Origin: Rhodospirillales bacterium
GTDB taxonomy: Bacteria; Pseudomonadota; Alphaproteobacteria; Kiloniellales; JAKSDN01
Reading direction: 5' to 3'
NCBI GenBank assembly: GCA_029859805.1
Contig: JAOUCL010000003.1
Span: 1-56,456 of the forward strand
Length of the DNA: 56,456 bases
The notes below the pieces were generated by a model. That model was given only the letters and a program-made list of their open reading frames with translations, did no database searches and was not told the origin of the DNA. Every line of letters starts with the position of its first letter. Within the stretch, counting starts at the first letter, position 1. Positions 8,219 through 16,792 of the stretch are shown piece after piece. A program made the position numbers and the translations under genes.

Positions 8219-9274
8219 TTAGCCGCAGGTATAAAGGCCGCCGGCTTTCTGCCGGACCGCGTCGTAATCCTTGAAGATCTGCACGACCTTCGCGGCGGTT
8301 TCACCGGTCTCGGCGATCTCGTCCCAGAACCTGCTGGCCGCCTCCTCCACCGCTTTCCACTCGCTGGCGGGGATCGACTCAACCTTCAGCTTCTTGCCCT
8401 TGGCGCGAAGCTTGGCCTCACCGCCAAAGTACCACTGGTTGCGGTAGAAGTGGCCGCTCTCGATGCCAGAGAGGACAATCTGCTTGAGGTGAGAGGGCAG
8501 ATCGGCCCAACGTTTCTCGTTGACGAACCACGATCCGATCCACGCACCCGAGATGTTGTTGGTCAGGAAATAGTCGGTCACGTCGGCCCAGCCAACCTCG
8601 TAGTCCTCGGTGATGCCGGACCAAGCCATGCCGTCGAGCTCGCCCGTCTGAACGGCCACTTCCGCATCCTCGTACGGGATCTGGACCGGCACGACGCCGA
8701 ATTGCGCCAGGAACCGGCCGGCCGTCGGGAACGTGTAGAGCCGAAGTCCGTTCAGGTCTTCCAGTTTGGTGATCCGCTTCTTGGTGTTGAAGTTGCACGG
8801 ATCCTGACCCGCCGCCGACAGCCATACGACGCCGCCGGCCTTCTTGTAGGCCTCCGACCAGATCTCCGCGAAGCCGTACTGGCGGAACAGGACCGGCACG
8901 TCGAGCGCGTGCCGCGTCGCCATCGGGAAGTAGCCGCCGAAGACCGAGATATCCACAGGCGCCGCCATCGAATCGTCGTCCGAATGGACAGCGTCGATGG
9001 TGCCCTTCTGCATGGACCGGAACAGCTCGCCCGTCGGGACCAGCTGGTCGGCATAGAAGAGCTCGATCTGCAACTCGCCCTTCGCCGCCGTGTTTATGGC
9101 ATCGATGGCCGGCTTGGTGACGTGCTGCCCGAGTGCCGACCCGGCGTAGGTCTGAAAACGCCACTTGATAGGCGCCTGGGCGTGGACGGCGGGCGCAGCA
9201 AGCGTCGTCGCGCCCGCAGCGGCAGCCGCAACACCAGCCTTTGTCAAGAATTCTCGTCTGTTGCTCTTGGTCAT
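8219..9274 (-). CDS. dctP: TRAP transporter substrate-binding protein DctP
   Basis: 351 residues from the ATG at 9274. The N-terminus carries a twin-arginine type signal (SNRREFLTKAG followed by an Ala-rich core and VHAQA), so the protein is exported to the periplasm. The mature part has DctP landmarks: IKWRFQTYAGSALGQHVTKP, the ligand-arginine region LNGLRLYTFPTAGRFLAQFG and ELDGMAWSGITEDYEVGWAD. It binds an organic acid and hands it to DctQM, whose genes lie directly upstream. The profile is closer to the mannitol/chloroaromatic-type DctP group than to the classical C4-dicarboxylate protein. The ligand is unknown. dctP is the last gene of the operon rather than the first, which is less usual. 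Confidence 0.92.
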   Translation of the reverse strand: MTKSNRREFLTKAGVAAAAAGATTLAAPAVHAQAPIKWRFQTYAGSALGQHVTKPAIDAINTAAKGELQIELFYADQLVPTGELFRSMQKGTIDAVHSDDDSMAAPVDISVFGGYFPMATRHALDVPVLFRQYGFAEIWSEAYKKAGGVVWLSAAGQDPCNFNTKKRITKLEDLNGLRLYTFPTAGRFLAQFGVVPVQIPYEDAEVAVQTGELDGMAWSGITEDYEVGWADVTDYFLTNNISGAWIGSWFVNEKRWADLPSHLKQIVLSGIESGHFYRNQWYFGGEAKLRAKGKKLKVESIPASEWKAVEEAASRFWDEIAETGETAAKVVQIFKDYDAVRQKAGGLYTCG

Positions 9275-9395
9275 CTCTCTCTCCCTTCTGCTGTCGTGAA
9301 CAAAACCAACCCGATTGGTCACCGTCGGCCCCCGTGGAACAGGAGCATTGTTCGTCATCGGTTTCCAGCAAACCTCCTGTGTTCGTTCATCGAAA

Positions 9396-10718
9396 CTATT
9401 TTCCGTAGTGCCAGTTAGGCAGCCACAAGGCCAGATCTGGGAAGGCCATCGTGATACCCAGCCCCAAGCACATCACCAGCACGAATGGGATGATCGATCT
9501 ATAGATGTCACCCAGTGAAATCTCCGGCGGCGCCATGGCGCGCATCAGGAACAGGTTGTATCCGAAGGGTGGCGTCATGTAGGCGATCTGGCAGGTGATC
9601 GTATAAAGAACGCCGTACCAGATCAGGTCGAACCCGAGAGCTCCGACCAGCGGCACATAGAGCGGCGCGACGATGACCAGCATGGCCGTGTCGTCCAGAA
9701 ACATGCCCATCACGATGTAGGAAATCTGCATCATGATCAGAATTTCCCACGGGCTCAGTCCCAACCGGCCGACGAACAAGCTCTCGATCGACTTTACCGC
9801 CCCGAGCCCGTCGAACACCGCCCCGAAACACAGCGCTGCCAGAATGATCCACATGAACATGCAGGTCACCGACAGTGTCTTGCGGAGCGTTTCCTCCATG
9901 ACCTGCTTGTTCAGCCGACCTTTCACCAGCGCGGCCAGCGTGGCGGTGGCAGCCCCCACGGCGGAACTTTCGACCAGGCTCGTGACTCCCATGAGAAACA
10001 GGCCCGTCATCGAAAAGAAGATCAGAAGCGGCAGGATGCCCGCCCGCAGCAGGGCGAACTTTCGGCTCCAGGGAATGTTGCGCTCCGCTTCGGAGAGCGG
10101 CGGACCGAGTTTCGGTTGAAGACGGCAGCGGACAGCGATGTAGAGAACAAACAGGCCGGCCATCATGAGCCCCGGGAACACGCCGGCCAGCCACAATTGG
10201 CCGACCGGCTGACGGGCGATCATGCCGTAGAGCACGAGAACGACGCTGGGCGGAACAAGGATGCCGAGCGAACTGCCGGCCTGGATGACGCCCGTCACCA
10301 TCACCTTGTCGTAGTTCCGCCGGAGCAGCTCCGGCAGCGCGATGGTCGCGCCGATGGCCATGCCGGCAACCGAAAGGCCGTTCATCGCCGAAATGATCAC
10401 CATCAGGCCGATGGTTCCGATCGCCAGACCGCCGTGGACAGGCCCCATCCAGACATGAAACATCTCATAGAGATCGTCCGCGATGCGGGACTCCGACATG
10501 ATGTAGCCCATGTAGATGAACATCGGCAGGGTCATCAGCGGATACCATTTCATCAACTTCATGGCGGCGCTGAATGCCAGCTCCGCGCCGCCGTCGCCCC
10601 ATAACAGGAATGCTGCCATTGCCGCGACGAAGCCAATTGCGCCGAAGACGCGCTGCCCGGTCAAAAGCAAGCCCATCATGCCGAGGAACATGACGAGTGC
10701 GATCATGTCGTAACTCAT
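9396..10718 (-). CDS. dctM: TRAP transporter large permease subunit DctM
   Basis: 440 residues from the ATG at 10718, which overlaps the dctQ stop in an ATGA junction; the longer open frame upstream is a shadow over dctQ. The protein is almost entirely membrane-spanning, with about 12 hydrophobic segments. Family landmarks are the N-terminal ALVMFLGMMGLLLTGQRVFG, MSESRIADDLYEMFHVWMGP and GLAIGTIGLMVIISAMNGLS, then GSSLGILVPPSVVLVLYGMI and the C-terminal ITCQIAYMTPPFGYNLF. DctM forms the sodium-driven transport channel with DctQ in the inner membrane. A 121-base gap separates it from dctP. Confidence 0.93.
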   Translation of the reverse strand: MSYDMIALVMFLGMMGLLLTGQRVFGAIGFVAAMAAFLLWGDGGAELAFSAAMKLMKWYPLMTLPMFIYMGYIMSESRIADDLYEMFHVWMGPVHGGLAIGTIGLMVIISAMNGLSVAGMAIGATIALPELLRRNYDKVMVTGVIQAGSSLGILVPPSVVLVLYGMIARQPVGQLWLAGVFPGLMMAGLFVLYIAVRCRLQPKLGPPLSEAERNIPWSRKFALLRAGILPLLIFFSMTGLFLMGVTSLVESSAVGAATATLAALVKGRLNKQVMEETLRKTLSVTCMFMWIILAALCFGAVFDGLGAVKSIESLFVGRLGLSPWEILIMMQISYIVMGMFLDDTAMLVIVAPLYVPLVGALGFDLIWYGVLYTITCQIAYMTPPFGYNLFLMRAMAPPEISLGDIYRSIIPFVLVMCLGLGITMAFPDLALWLPNWHYGK

Positions 10719-11224
10719 GACAGCGGCTCTCCCCTGGCCGCGGCCAGGTCCTTGAAGAACTGTGCGATCGCCTGCAGCAGCATCAAGACGATGCCGAAGG
10801 TCATGGTGACTTTGACGGGCCACATGTAGGGCCGCCACGACGAATAACTGCGCTCGCCGTATTCGAGTGCGTAGTAGGTGCTGGAGAGGCTGCCGTAGAG
10901 CAGCAGGACTAGGTATCCAACCAGGAACAGCGACGTGAAGACGTCCCACTTGCTCTGGGTGCGTTCCGACCAACGGCCGTACAGCAAATCCATGCGTACA
11001 TGGCCATTGAGTTGAATCGAGTAGGCGCCGCCCAGCAGGAAGTAGGCGGCCATCAGAAACTGAGCGAACTCCAACGTCCAGAGGGCGGGCACGAAGAAGG
11101 TCTTCGAAACCGAAGAGTAGAACAGCACGCCCATCATGGCGAAGATCATGTAGATCGTCGCCCGGCCGATGAGCCAGTTCAGCCTCTCAACCCTTCGAAC
11201 GTAGCTTTTTACCCAGTTCGGCAT
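10715..11224 (-). CDS. dctQ: TRAP transporter small permease subunit DctQ
   Basis: 169 residues with four hydrophobic segments, as expected for DctQ: ATIYMIFAMMGVLFYSSVSK, FLMAAYFLLGGAYSIQLNGH, VFTSLFLVGYLVLLLYGSLS and a C-terminal span VTMTFGIVLMLLQAIAQFF. The conserved G(H)VRMDLLY segment after the second span is present. It couples to DctM (4-base overlap), forming the inner-membrane part of the transporter. An SDR dehydrogenase gene lies 148 bases upstream on the same strand, so the likely operon order is SDR-dctQ-dctM-dctP. Confidence 0.92.
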   Translation of the reverse strand: MPNWVKSYVRRVERLNWLIGRATIYMIFAMMGVLFYSSVSKTFFVPALWTLEFAQFLMAAYFLLGGAYSIQLNGHVRMDLLYGRWSERTQSKWDVFTSLFLVGYLVLLLYGSLSSTYYALEYGERSYSSWRPYMWPVKVTMTFGIVLMLLQAIAQFFKDLAAARGEPLS

Positions 11225-11372
11225 TGGATCCCTCTCGTATCACAGGGGTTCCGCGCGGTAAGGGCTGACGGCCCCAAGCAGACACCAAGAAATCTCTTTC
11301 CCTGTTTCTCTCCCCATTCGTTGTTCAGTGAAGCACAGAATGAGAGGTTGTAATACCGGTCATTGGTTGTTC

Positions 11373-12149
11373 TCAGGTTCCAACAAGCATCCCATTGTCG
11401 ACGAACAGGGTTTCGCCATTGACGAAGCTCGCATCGCTGCTCGCCAGAAACAGCGCCACGTTGGCTACTTCTTCGGGCTCGCAAATTCGTCCCTGAAGAC
11501 GGCAGAGATCCTCTTCCGACACATCCACGCCATAGCCGCGCAACTCTTTCAGTTCGCGAATGCCGTGGTCGGTTCTGATGAATCCGGGACACACCGCGTT
11601 GCAACGAATGCCGCGGTCGCGGTATTCCGTTGCGATCGCGCGCGTAAACATGTGACAGGCGCCCTTGCTCGTACAGTAGAGCACCTCCATCGGCGTCCCT
11701 GCGACAGCCGAAATCGACGAGGTGTTCACGATCGAACCACCATCGTTGCTCAACATGGAGGGGAGAACCGCACGCGTCATAAGATACATGGATTTGACGT
11801 TGACGTTCATCATCCAGTCCCACTCGAGTTCGGTGGTCTCCAGGAAGGGCTTGATGATCACCGTGCCCGCGTGATTGAAGAGAACGTCGATGCGGTTTTC
11901 GAATCGCTTGTTCACCTCGGCGATTGCCGCCTGCACGTCATCGGCCGAAGAGACATCCGCTCTGACAAAGAATGCGGTTCCGTTGTTATGGCGTATTGCA
12001 TCGGCTCTTGCCGCGCCGGCTTCTTCCTGCACATCGATGATCGCAACGTTCGCTCCTTCGCGGGCAAAGATCTCCGACGCGGCACCGCCCACGCCGGCCG
12101 CACCGCCGGAGATCACAGCGTTCTTGCCCTCAAGCCGTCCGTTCGACAT
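11373..12149 (-). CDS. SDR family NAD(P)-dependent oxidoreductase
   Basis: 258 residues from the ATG at 12149, which follows an AGGAGAA ribosome binding site; an upstream in-frame ATG lacks one. The Rossmann glycine motif is SGGAAGVGGAA (about residues 13-23), the NAG motif is FNHAG, the catalytic serine is in NTSSISAVAG and the Tyr-Lys pair is YCTSK. The cofactor-site aspartate in IIDVQEE suggests NAD preference. The enzyme would oxidise a hydroxyl compound brought in by the TRAP transporter encoded downstream. It is divergent from the LuxR-type regulator at 12711, with a perfect dyad in the shared upstream region. Confidence 0.9.
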   Translation of the reverse strand: MSNGRLEGKNAVISGGAAGVGGAASEIFAREGANVAIIDVQEEAGAARADAIRHNNGTAFFVRADVSSADDVQAAIAEVNKRFENRIDVLFNHAGTVIIKPFLETTELEWDWMMNVNVKSMYLMTRAVLPSMLSNDGGSIVNTSSISAVAGTPMEVLYCTSKGACHMFTRAIATEYRDRGIRCNAVCPGFIRTDHGIRELKELRGYGVDVSEEDLCRLQGRICEPEEVANVALFLASSDASFVNGETLFVDNGMLVGT

Positions 12150-12710
12150 GGATTTTCTCCTGTTGGACAATCGATCACGTTTCTAGCTTCGCTTGCTTGC
12201 CTCGACAGCCGGACTTCATGGCTCCCTTTCGCATCGGCACGGAGAGGATGACGAACACGACGAGGCCCAATCCGCCGGCGAGGGGCGCGGGACCGGACAG
12301 TTCGAGGCGTAGGGGCCGGGAAGACCGGCAGAATCACCGTCCGGGGGTCCGTCTGTTCTTACCGCGCCATGGCGATTCGTCCGTTAATGGATCGACCCCG
12401 ACCGTTTCGTCAGGTTCCTTCTCTTCGGCATCGTGGACAATGTTTCCACAACATCAGCAAACGAGACAACTCCCCTATATGGCAAGCGCCATTACTCTCA
12501 TTGGGGTATGGCAAATACCCCTAAGGGAGTAGAAGGTCGTCCATTGCTCCGACTTTGGCGGGCAGCCCCACCCTGATTTTCGCACGCCATAAGCGAGACC
12601 CCCGCGTATGCTTTTGGTGACAGCCAAGTCGCCGAGAACTTGATCCGCCATTCCATCACTCGACCGCTTTCCTGTATTGAGCCAAAGAGCATGTCTGGTA
12701 ATGTTGTTGC
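12150..12710. other. Long intergenic region between SDR/TRAP operon and LuxR-type gene
   Basis: 561 bases with no supported gene; base composition drops towards A+T between about 12420 and 12530. The region holds both divergent promoters and, at 12503-12521, a perfect dyad that is the best operator candidate. I see no tRNA or small-RNA structure. A second, weaker half-symmetric element (CCCTAAGGGAG) directly abuts the dyad. Confidence 0.45.
12503..12521. promoter_or_regulatory. Perfect inverted repeat, candidate operator
   Basis: GGGGTAT (12503-12509) and ATACCCC (12515-12521) are exact reverse complements separated by five bases. The element lies in the A+T-richer part of the divergent promoter region, 190 bases before the LuxR-type start and 354 bases before the SDR start. 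Dyads of this size in such a position are typical binding sites for dimeric LuxR-type HTH proteins. The link to the neighbouring regulator is an inference. Confidence 0.5.
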
Positions 12711-13607
12711 ATGAAGCAAAGAATGCTGGCCAAGGATAGACTCAGCGCCAAGAACTTGGTGCAAGGTGCGAGGTCCGGGTTTGATTGGTATCACCAGATC
12801 GGAGACATAATCGCGAATAGCGATCTCCCAACTCTACCTGAGATTTTGGTGACTTCGATCAAGAACGTCATTGAATTCGAGCACGCGGTTATTTTCGGTT
12901 ATCCGGTGGGCAGTAGACCGGTATTCCTCTATGACGGTTTCAGCAGCGCGCACAAGAAGTCCTCGGTGGCGCCCTATCTGAACGGCAGCTATCTGGTCGA
13001 TCCGTTCTTCGATGCCTGCGTGAAGCAGATCGAACCTGCGCTCTATCGGATGCGGGATCTTGCGCCGGACGATTTCTACGCAAATGTCGGTGCTCATCCG
13101 GGCTATGTTTCTCCCTGCATCTCGCACGAACCTGGGTATCTATCCGAAGAAATAGGCTTCTTCGCACGCAACGAATACGGTACCTACATTGTCCTCTCAT
13201 TGATGCGGCCGCACGATGCGCCGCCATTCAGCTCGGCGGAGTTTGCGTGGCTGGTGCGCATCGAGCCGGTCGTCCGTTCGACCCTGGCCCATCATTGGCG
13301 CGAACTGGGCTCGAAAGAGGTCTCCGAACCGAGCGGCGCCTGTCTCAGCAGTTTCGTGGAAGGCACATTCAGAACTTTCGGAGACCCGGTCCTGACCTCT
13401 CGCGAACAGGACGTTGCACGTCTAATCCTTCGAGGCCACTCGTCTGAATCTATTGCTCGACACCTCGGAATCACGACGGCGACGGTCAAGATACATAGAC
13501 GCAATCTATATGCGAAATTGAATATATCGTCGCTATCAGAGCTTTTCGCGCTTTTTATCGACGTCCTCTCGACCGCGTCACCGGTCGAGAATGGCGCCGG
13601 GCGGTAA
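12711..13607 (+). CDS. LuxR-family transcriptional regulator
   Basis: 298 residues. The C-terminal LuxR/FixJ-type helix-turn-helix is clear at about residues 222-275: LTSREQDVARLILRGHSSES, IARHLGITTATVKIHRRNLY, AKLNISSLSEL. The N-terminal 200 residues show no response-regulator phosphorylation site and no recognisable autoinducer-domain signature, so this is probably a ligand-sensing LuxR solo with an unassigned sensor domain. It is divergent from the SDR-dctQMP operon, which is the obvious regulatory target; the dyad at 12503-12521 could be its site. Codon use is less GC-rich than in neighbours, as is common for regulators of accessory operons. Confidence 0.82.
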   Translation: MKQRMLAKDRLSAKNLVQGARSGFDWYHQIGDIIANSDLPTLPEILVTSIKNVIEFEHAVIFGYPVGSRPVFLYDGFSSAHKKSSVAPYLNGSYLVDPFFDACVKQIEPALYRMRDLAPDDFYANVGAHPGYVSPCISHEPGYLSEEIGFFARNEYGTYIVLSLMRPHDAPPFSSAEFAWLVRIEPVVRSTLAHHWRELGSKEVSEPSGACLSSFVEGTFRTFGDPVLTSREQDVARLILRGHSSESIARHLGITTATVKIHRRNLYAKLNISSLSELFALFIDVLSTASPVENGAGR

Positions 13608-13860
13608 AGCAGAATAGCAAAGACGGTTCCCGATGTCGGTGACGAATTGAAAGAGAGAGGACCGCTCCGATTGACGGTCGAGAATAACTCGTTCGTCCGC
13701 TTATCTGTAGTACAAGCCGGCAGAGGGCGATACCGTATCTGGAACTGGCGGGCCCGGCAGAGCGGTGCGGGGGTTGATCTTTTTCCAGACATTTCCCAGG
13801 CCAGGAACCGAACGCGATGCGCTTCGCGACAACGCGGATGCGCACGAAAGAGGAGGCACA

Positions 13861-15228
13861 ATGAACGGCAAGCTTGATCTGGAGACCCTGAAGCGCCTGG
13901 TCGAGGCCGGCGAGATCGACACCGTGGTGGTGGCCATGACCGACATGCAGGGCCGCCTCTTGGGCAAGCGCGTCGCCGCCCGTTTTTTCCTCGACAGCGT
14001 CGTCGAAGAGACCCAAGGCTGCGACTACCTGCTGACCGTCGACATGGAGATGGAGCCGGTGCCTGGCTACGAAGCAGCCTCCTGGGCGCTCGGCTACGGC
14101 GACTTCGTGTTCAAGCCGGACATGAATACGCTGAGACGCATCCCCTGGCTCGAGGGTACCGCGCTGGTGCTCTGCGACGTGCTCGACCACCACACGCACG
14201 AGGACCTGCCCCACTCGCCGCGCGCGATCCTCAGGAAACAGCTGAAGCGCCTGGCCGACAAGGGCTGGAAGGCCTACATGGCCTCGGAGCTCGAGTTCTA
14301 TGTGATCGACGAGCCCTACGACGTGGCGCGCGAGAAGGACTACAAGGGCCTCAAGCACGCCGGCTGGTACATCGAGGACTACCACGTCTTCCAGACCACC
14401 AAGGAAGAGCCGCTGATCCGCGCCATCCGCAACGGCATGGAGAACTGCGGCATCCCGGTCGAGGTCTCCAAGGGCGAATGGGGGCCCGGTCAGGAGGAGA
14501 TCAATCTGCGCTATGCAGAGGCGCTCGAGATGGCCGACCGTCACGTGATCTACAAGAACGGCGCCAAGGAGATCGCGCATCTGCAGGGCAAGGCCATCAC
14601 CTTCATGGCCAAGCTGGCCTACGACCTGGCCGGCAGCTCCTGCCACCTGCACTCCTCGCTGTGGGACGCGGCCAAGGAAAAGCCGCTTTTCGCCGACAAG
14701 GCGGCCGAGCACGGCATGTCCAAGCTCTTCCGGCACTACCTGGCCGGACAGCTTGCCTGCGCGCCGGCCATGACCTATTTCTTCGCGCCCACCATTAACT
14801 CCTACAAGCGCTTCCAGGCCGGCTCCTTCGCGCCGACCAAATCGGCCTGGAGCATGGACAACCGTACCGCCGGCTTCCGCATCCTTGGCCCCGGCGCCGG
14901 CACGCGGGTCGAGTGCCGGATTCCGGGCGCCGATTGCAATCCCTACCTGGCCTTCGCGGTGACCCTGGCCGCCGGGCTGCACGGCATCGAGCAGGAGCTC
15001 GACCCCGGCCCGGCTTACGAGGGCAACCTTTACGAGGGCGAGGACGTGCCGGACGTGCCCAAGACCTTGAGGGCCGCGCTCCGGGCGCTCGACGAGTCCG
15101 AGGTCATGCGCGAGGCGCTGGGCGACCAGGTGGTCGAGCACTACCTGCACGCCGGCCGGTGGGAGCAGCAGGAGTACGACCGCCGAGTCACCGACTGGGA
15201 GGTGATCCGCAACTTCGAGCGGGCGTGA
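13861..15228 (+). CDS. Glutamine synthetase family ligase (gamma-glutamylamide synthetase-like)
   Basis: 455 residues from the ATG at 13861 (AGAGGAGG upstream). Glutamine synthetase catalytic elements are present in order: metal glutamates in ASELEFYVID (about residue 142) and GEWGPGQEEINL, the ATP/ammonia site region GSSCHLHSSLWD, PTINSYKRFQAGSFAPTKSA, and NRTAGFR for phosphate. The overall pattern and length fit the gamma-glutamylamine ligases (PuuA, GlnT, IpuC, actinobacterial GlnA4 type) rather than GlnA. The downstream gene, 45 bases away, encodes an ethanolamine-permease-like transporter. The likely role is therefore ATP-dependent gamma-glutamylation of an imported amine, possibly ethanolamine; the substrate assignment is inference. 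Confidence 0.85.
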   Translation: MNGKLDLETLKRLVEAGEIDTVVVAMTDMQGRLLGKRVAARFFLDSVVEETQGCDYLLTVDMEMEPVPGYEAASWALGYGDFVFKPDMNTLRRIPWLEGTALVLCDVLDHHTHEDLPHSPRAILRKQLKRLADKGWKAYMASELEFYVIDEPYDVAREKDYKGLKHAGWYIEDYHVFQTTKEEPLIRAIRNGMENCGIPVEVSKGEWGPGQEEINLRYAEALEMADRHVIYKNGAKEIAHLQGKAITFMAKLAYDLAGSSCHLHSSLWDAAKEKPLFADKAAEHGMSKLFRHYLAGQLACAPAMTYFFAPTINSYKRFQAGSFAPTKSAWSMDNRTAGFRILGPGAGTRVECRIPGADCNPYLAFAVTLAAGLHGIEQELDPGPAYEGNLYEGEDVPDVPKTLRAALRALDESEVMREALGDQVVEHYLHAGRWEQQEYDRRVTDWEVIRNFERA

Positions 15229-15273
15229 GGCGGCTTTCCCAGCCCGCGCTGATGACCGCGGAGGGAAGAGCGA

Positions 15274-16773
15274 ATGCCCCAGAAGCATAAGCAGGCCATC
15301 GGCGGCGTCCGATACGGCAAACCCCGCAAGACGTACCTCGCGAAGCGCGGCCTCCGAGGCTATGCCGGCGTCTGGTCGCTCTGGGCGCTGGGGGTCGGGG
15401 CGGCCGTCTCCGGCGATTTCTTTGGTTGGCATTTCGGCCTGGAGGTCGGCGGGTTCGGCGGCCTGCTTATCGCCAGCGTCATCGTCGCCGTCATGTACCT
15501 GGGCCTGTGCTGCTCGGTCGCCGAGATGTCGGCCGCCTTGCCCTACGCAGGCGGCGCCTATGCCTTCGCCCGCGCGGCCATGGGGCCCTGGGGCGGCTTC
15601 CTCGCGGGCATCAGCCAGACCGTGGCCTTCGTGCTGCTCCCGGCGGTCATTGTGGTCGGGATCGGCGGTTATCTGGGAGCGATCTTCGACACGCCCGACT
15701 CCTTCGCGCCGATCTGGTGGCTGGCCACCTACGCGATCTTCGTCGGGCTCAATATCTGGGGCGCGAAGATCGCCTTCAGGGCCGCGGTGGTCCTGACCCT
15801 GGCCGCGCTGGCGATTCTGGCGATCTTCGCGGTCGGCGCCGTTCCGCACTTCTCCTGGGACATGGCGCTGGACATCGCGCCGGACACCGTGGGCGGCAGT
15901 TCCTTCCTGCCGGGGGGCGTCTGGGGCATCGCCGCCGCTCTGCCCTTTGCGATCTGGTTCTACCTGGCCGTCGACCAGATGCCGCTGGCTGCCGAGGATG
16001 CGCAGGATCCTGGAAGGGACATACCGAGAGGCATCCTGCTGGGGTTCGCGACCTTGACCGTCACGGGCATGCTGGTTCTCTTCCTCGCCGCCGGCATGGC
16101 GCCGGGCGTGGCACGGCTGGCCGGGTCCAAGGAACCCCTGTTCCTCGGTTTCCAGACGATTTTCGGTGCGGGCCTCGACGTCAAGGTCCTGGCGCTGATC
16201 CTCCTGGCCGCTCCTGTCGCCAGCTTCCACGCGATCGTCTTCGCCTACGGCCGGAACATCTATGCGCTCTCGCGGGCGGGCTACTTCCCGCGCTGGCTGT
16301 CGATCACCCACGACAAGCACAAGACCCCGCATTTCGCGCTCATCGCGGGCGCGACGATCGGCTACGTGGCGTCCGCCTTGATCTATTTCTCGGAGGCGAT
16401 TTTCGGAACCCCGCTCGTGGGGGCGGTGCTGCTCAACATGGCGGTCTTCGGCGCGGTGATCTCCTATGCCATGCAGGCAATGTCCTTCGTCATGCTGCGC
16501 CAGCAGCTGCCCGACATGGCGCGGCCCTTCCGCAGCCCGCTGGGCGAGCCCGGCGCCTGGGCCGCCCTGATCATCGCCCTCGTCACCTTCGTCTTCCTGT
16601 TCGCCGAGCCGGCCTACAGGCCGGGAGCGATCGGCTGCGCGATCTGGTACGCGCTGGCGCTGATCTACTTCGCGGTCCATGGCCGCAAGGCCCTGGTGCT
16701 CGCACCGGAGGAGGTCGCCGCCCTCGAAGCCTACGCGGCACCGCCAGGCAAGGCCATGGACGCGCAGGGCTGA
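15274..16773 (+). CDS. eat: APC-family permease, ethanolamine permease-like
   Basis: 499 residues with about 12 hydrophobic segments. The segments LWALGVGAAVSGDFFGWHFG, GGFGGLLIASVIVAVMYLGL, SVAEMSAALPYAGGAYAFAR and AMGPWGGFLAGISQT closely match what I recall of the ethanolamine permease (Eat) branch of the APC superfamily, where VISGDFFGWNFGL and LPHTGGAYSFARSAMGPWGG are conserved. It sits in the inner membrane and would import ethanolamine or a related small amine. The gene follows the GS-like ligase in the same direction. No eutBC ammonia-lyase genes are in the window, so the imported amine may be processed through the ligase instead. Confidence 0.8.
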   Translation: MPQKHKQAIGGVRYGKPRKTYLAKRGLRGYAGVWSLWALGVGAAVSGDFFGWHFGLEVGGFGGLLIASVIVAVMYLGLCCSVAEMSAALPYAGGAYAFARAAMGPWGGFLAGISQTVAFVLLPAVIVVGIGGYLGAIFDTPDSFAPIWWLATYAIFVGLNIWGAKIAFRAAVVLTLAALAILAIFAVGAVPHFSWDMALDIAPDTVGGSSFLPGGVWGIAAALPFAIWFYLAVDQMPLAAEDAQDPGRDIPRGILLGFATLTVTGMLVLFLAAGMAPGVARLAGSKEPLFLGFQTIFGAGLDVKVLALILLAAPVASFHAIVFAYGRNIYALSRAGYFPRWLSITHDKHKTPHFALIAGATIGYVASALIYFSEAIFGTPLVGAVLLNMAVFGAVISYAMQAMSFVMLRQQLPDMARPFRSPLGEPGAWAALIIALVTFVFLFAEPAYRPGAIGCAIWYALALIYFAVHGRKALVLAPEEVAALEAYAAPPGKAMDAQG

Positions 16774-16792
16774 GCTGCCGCCCCGTGCTGCG

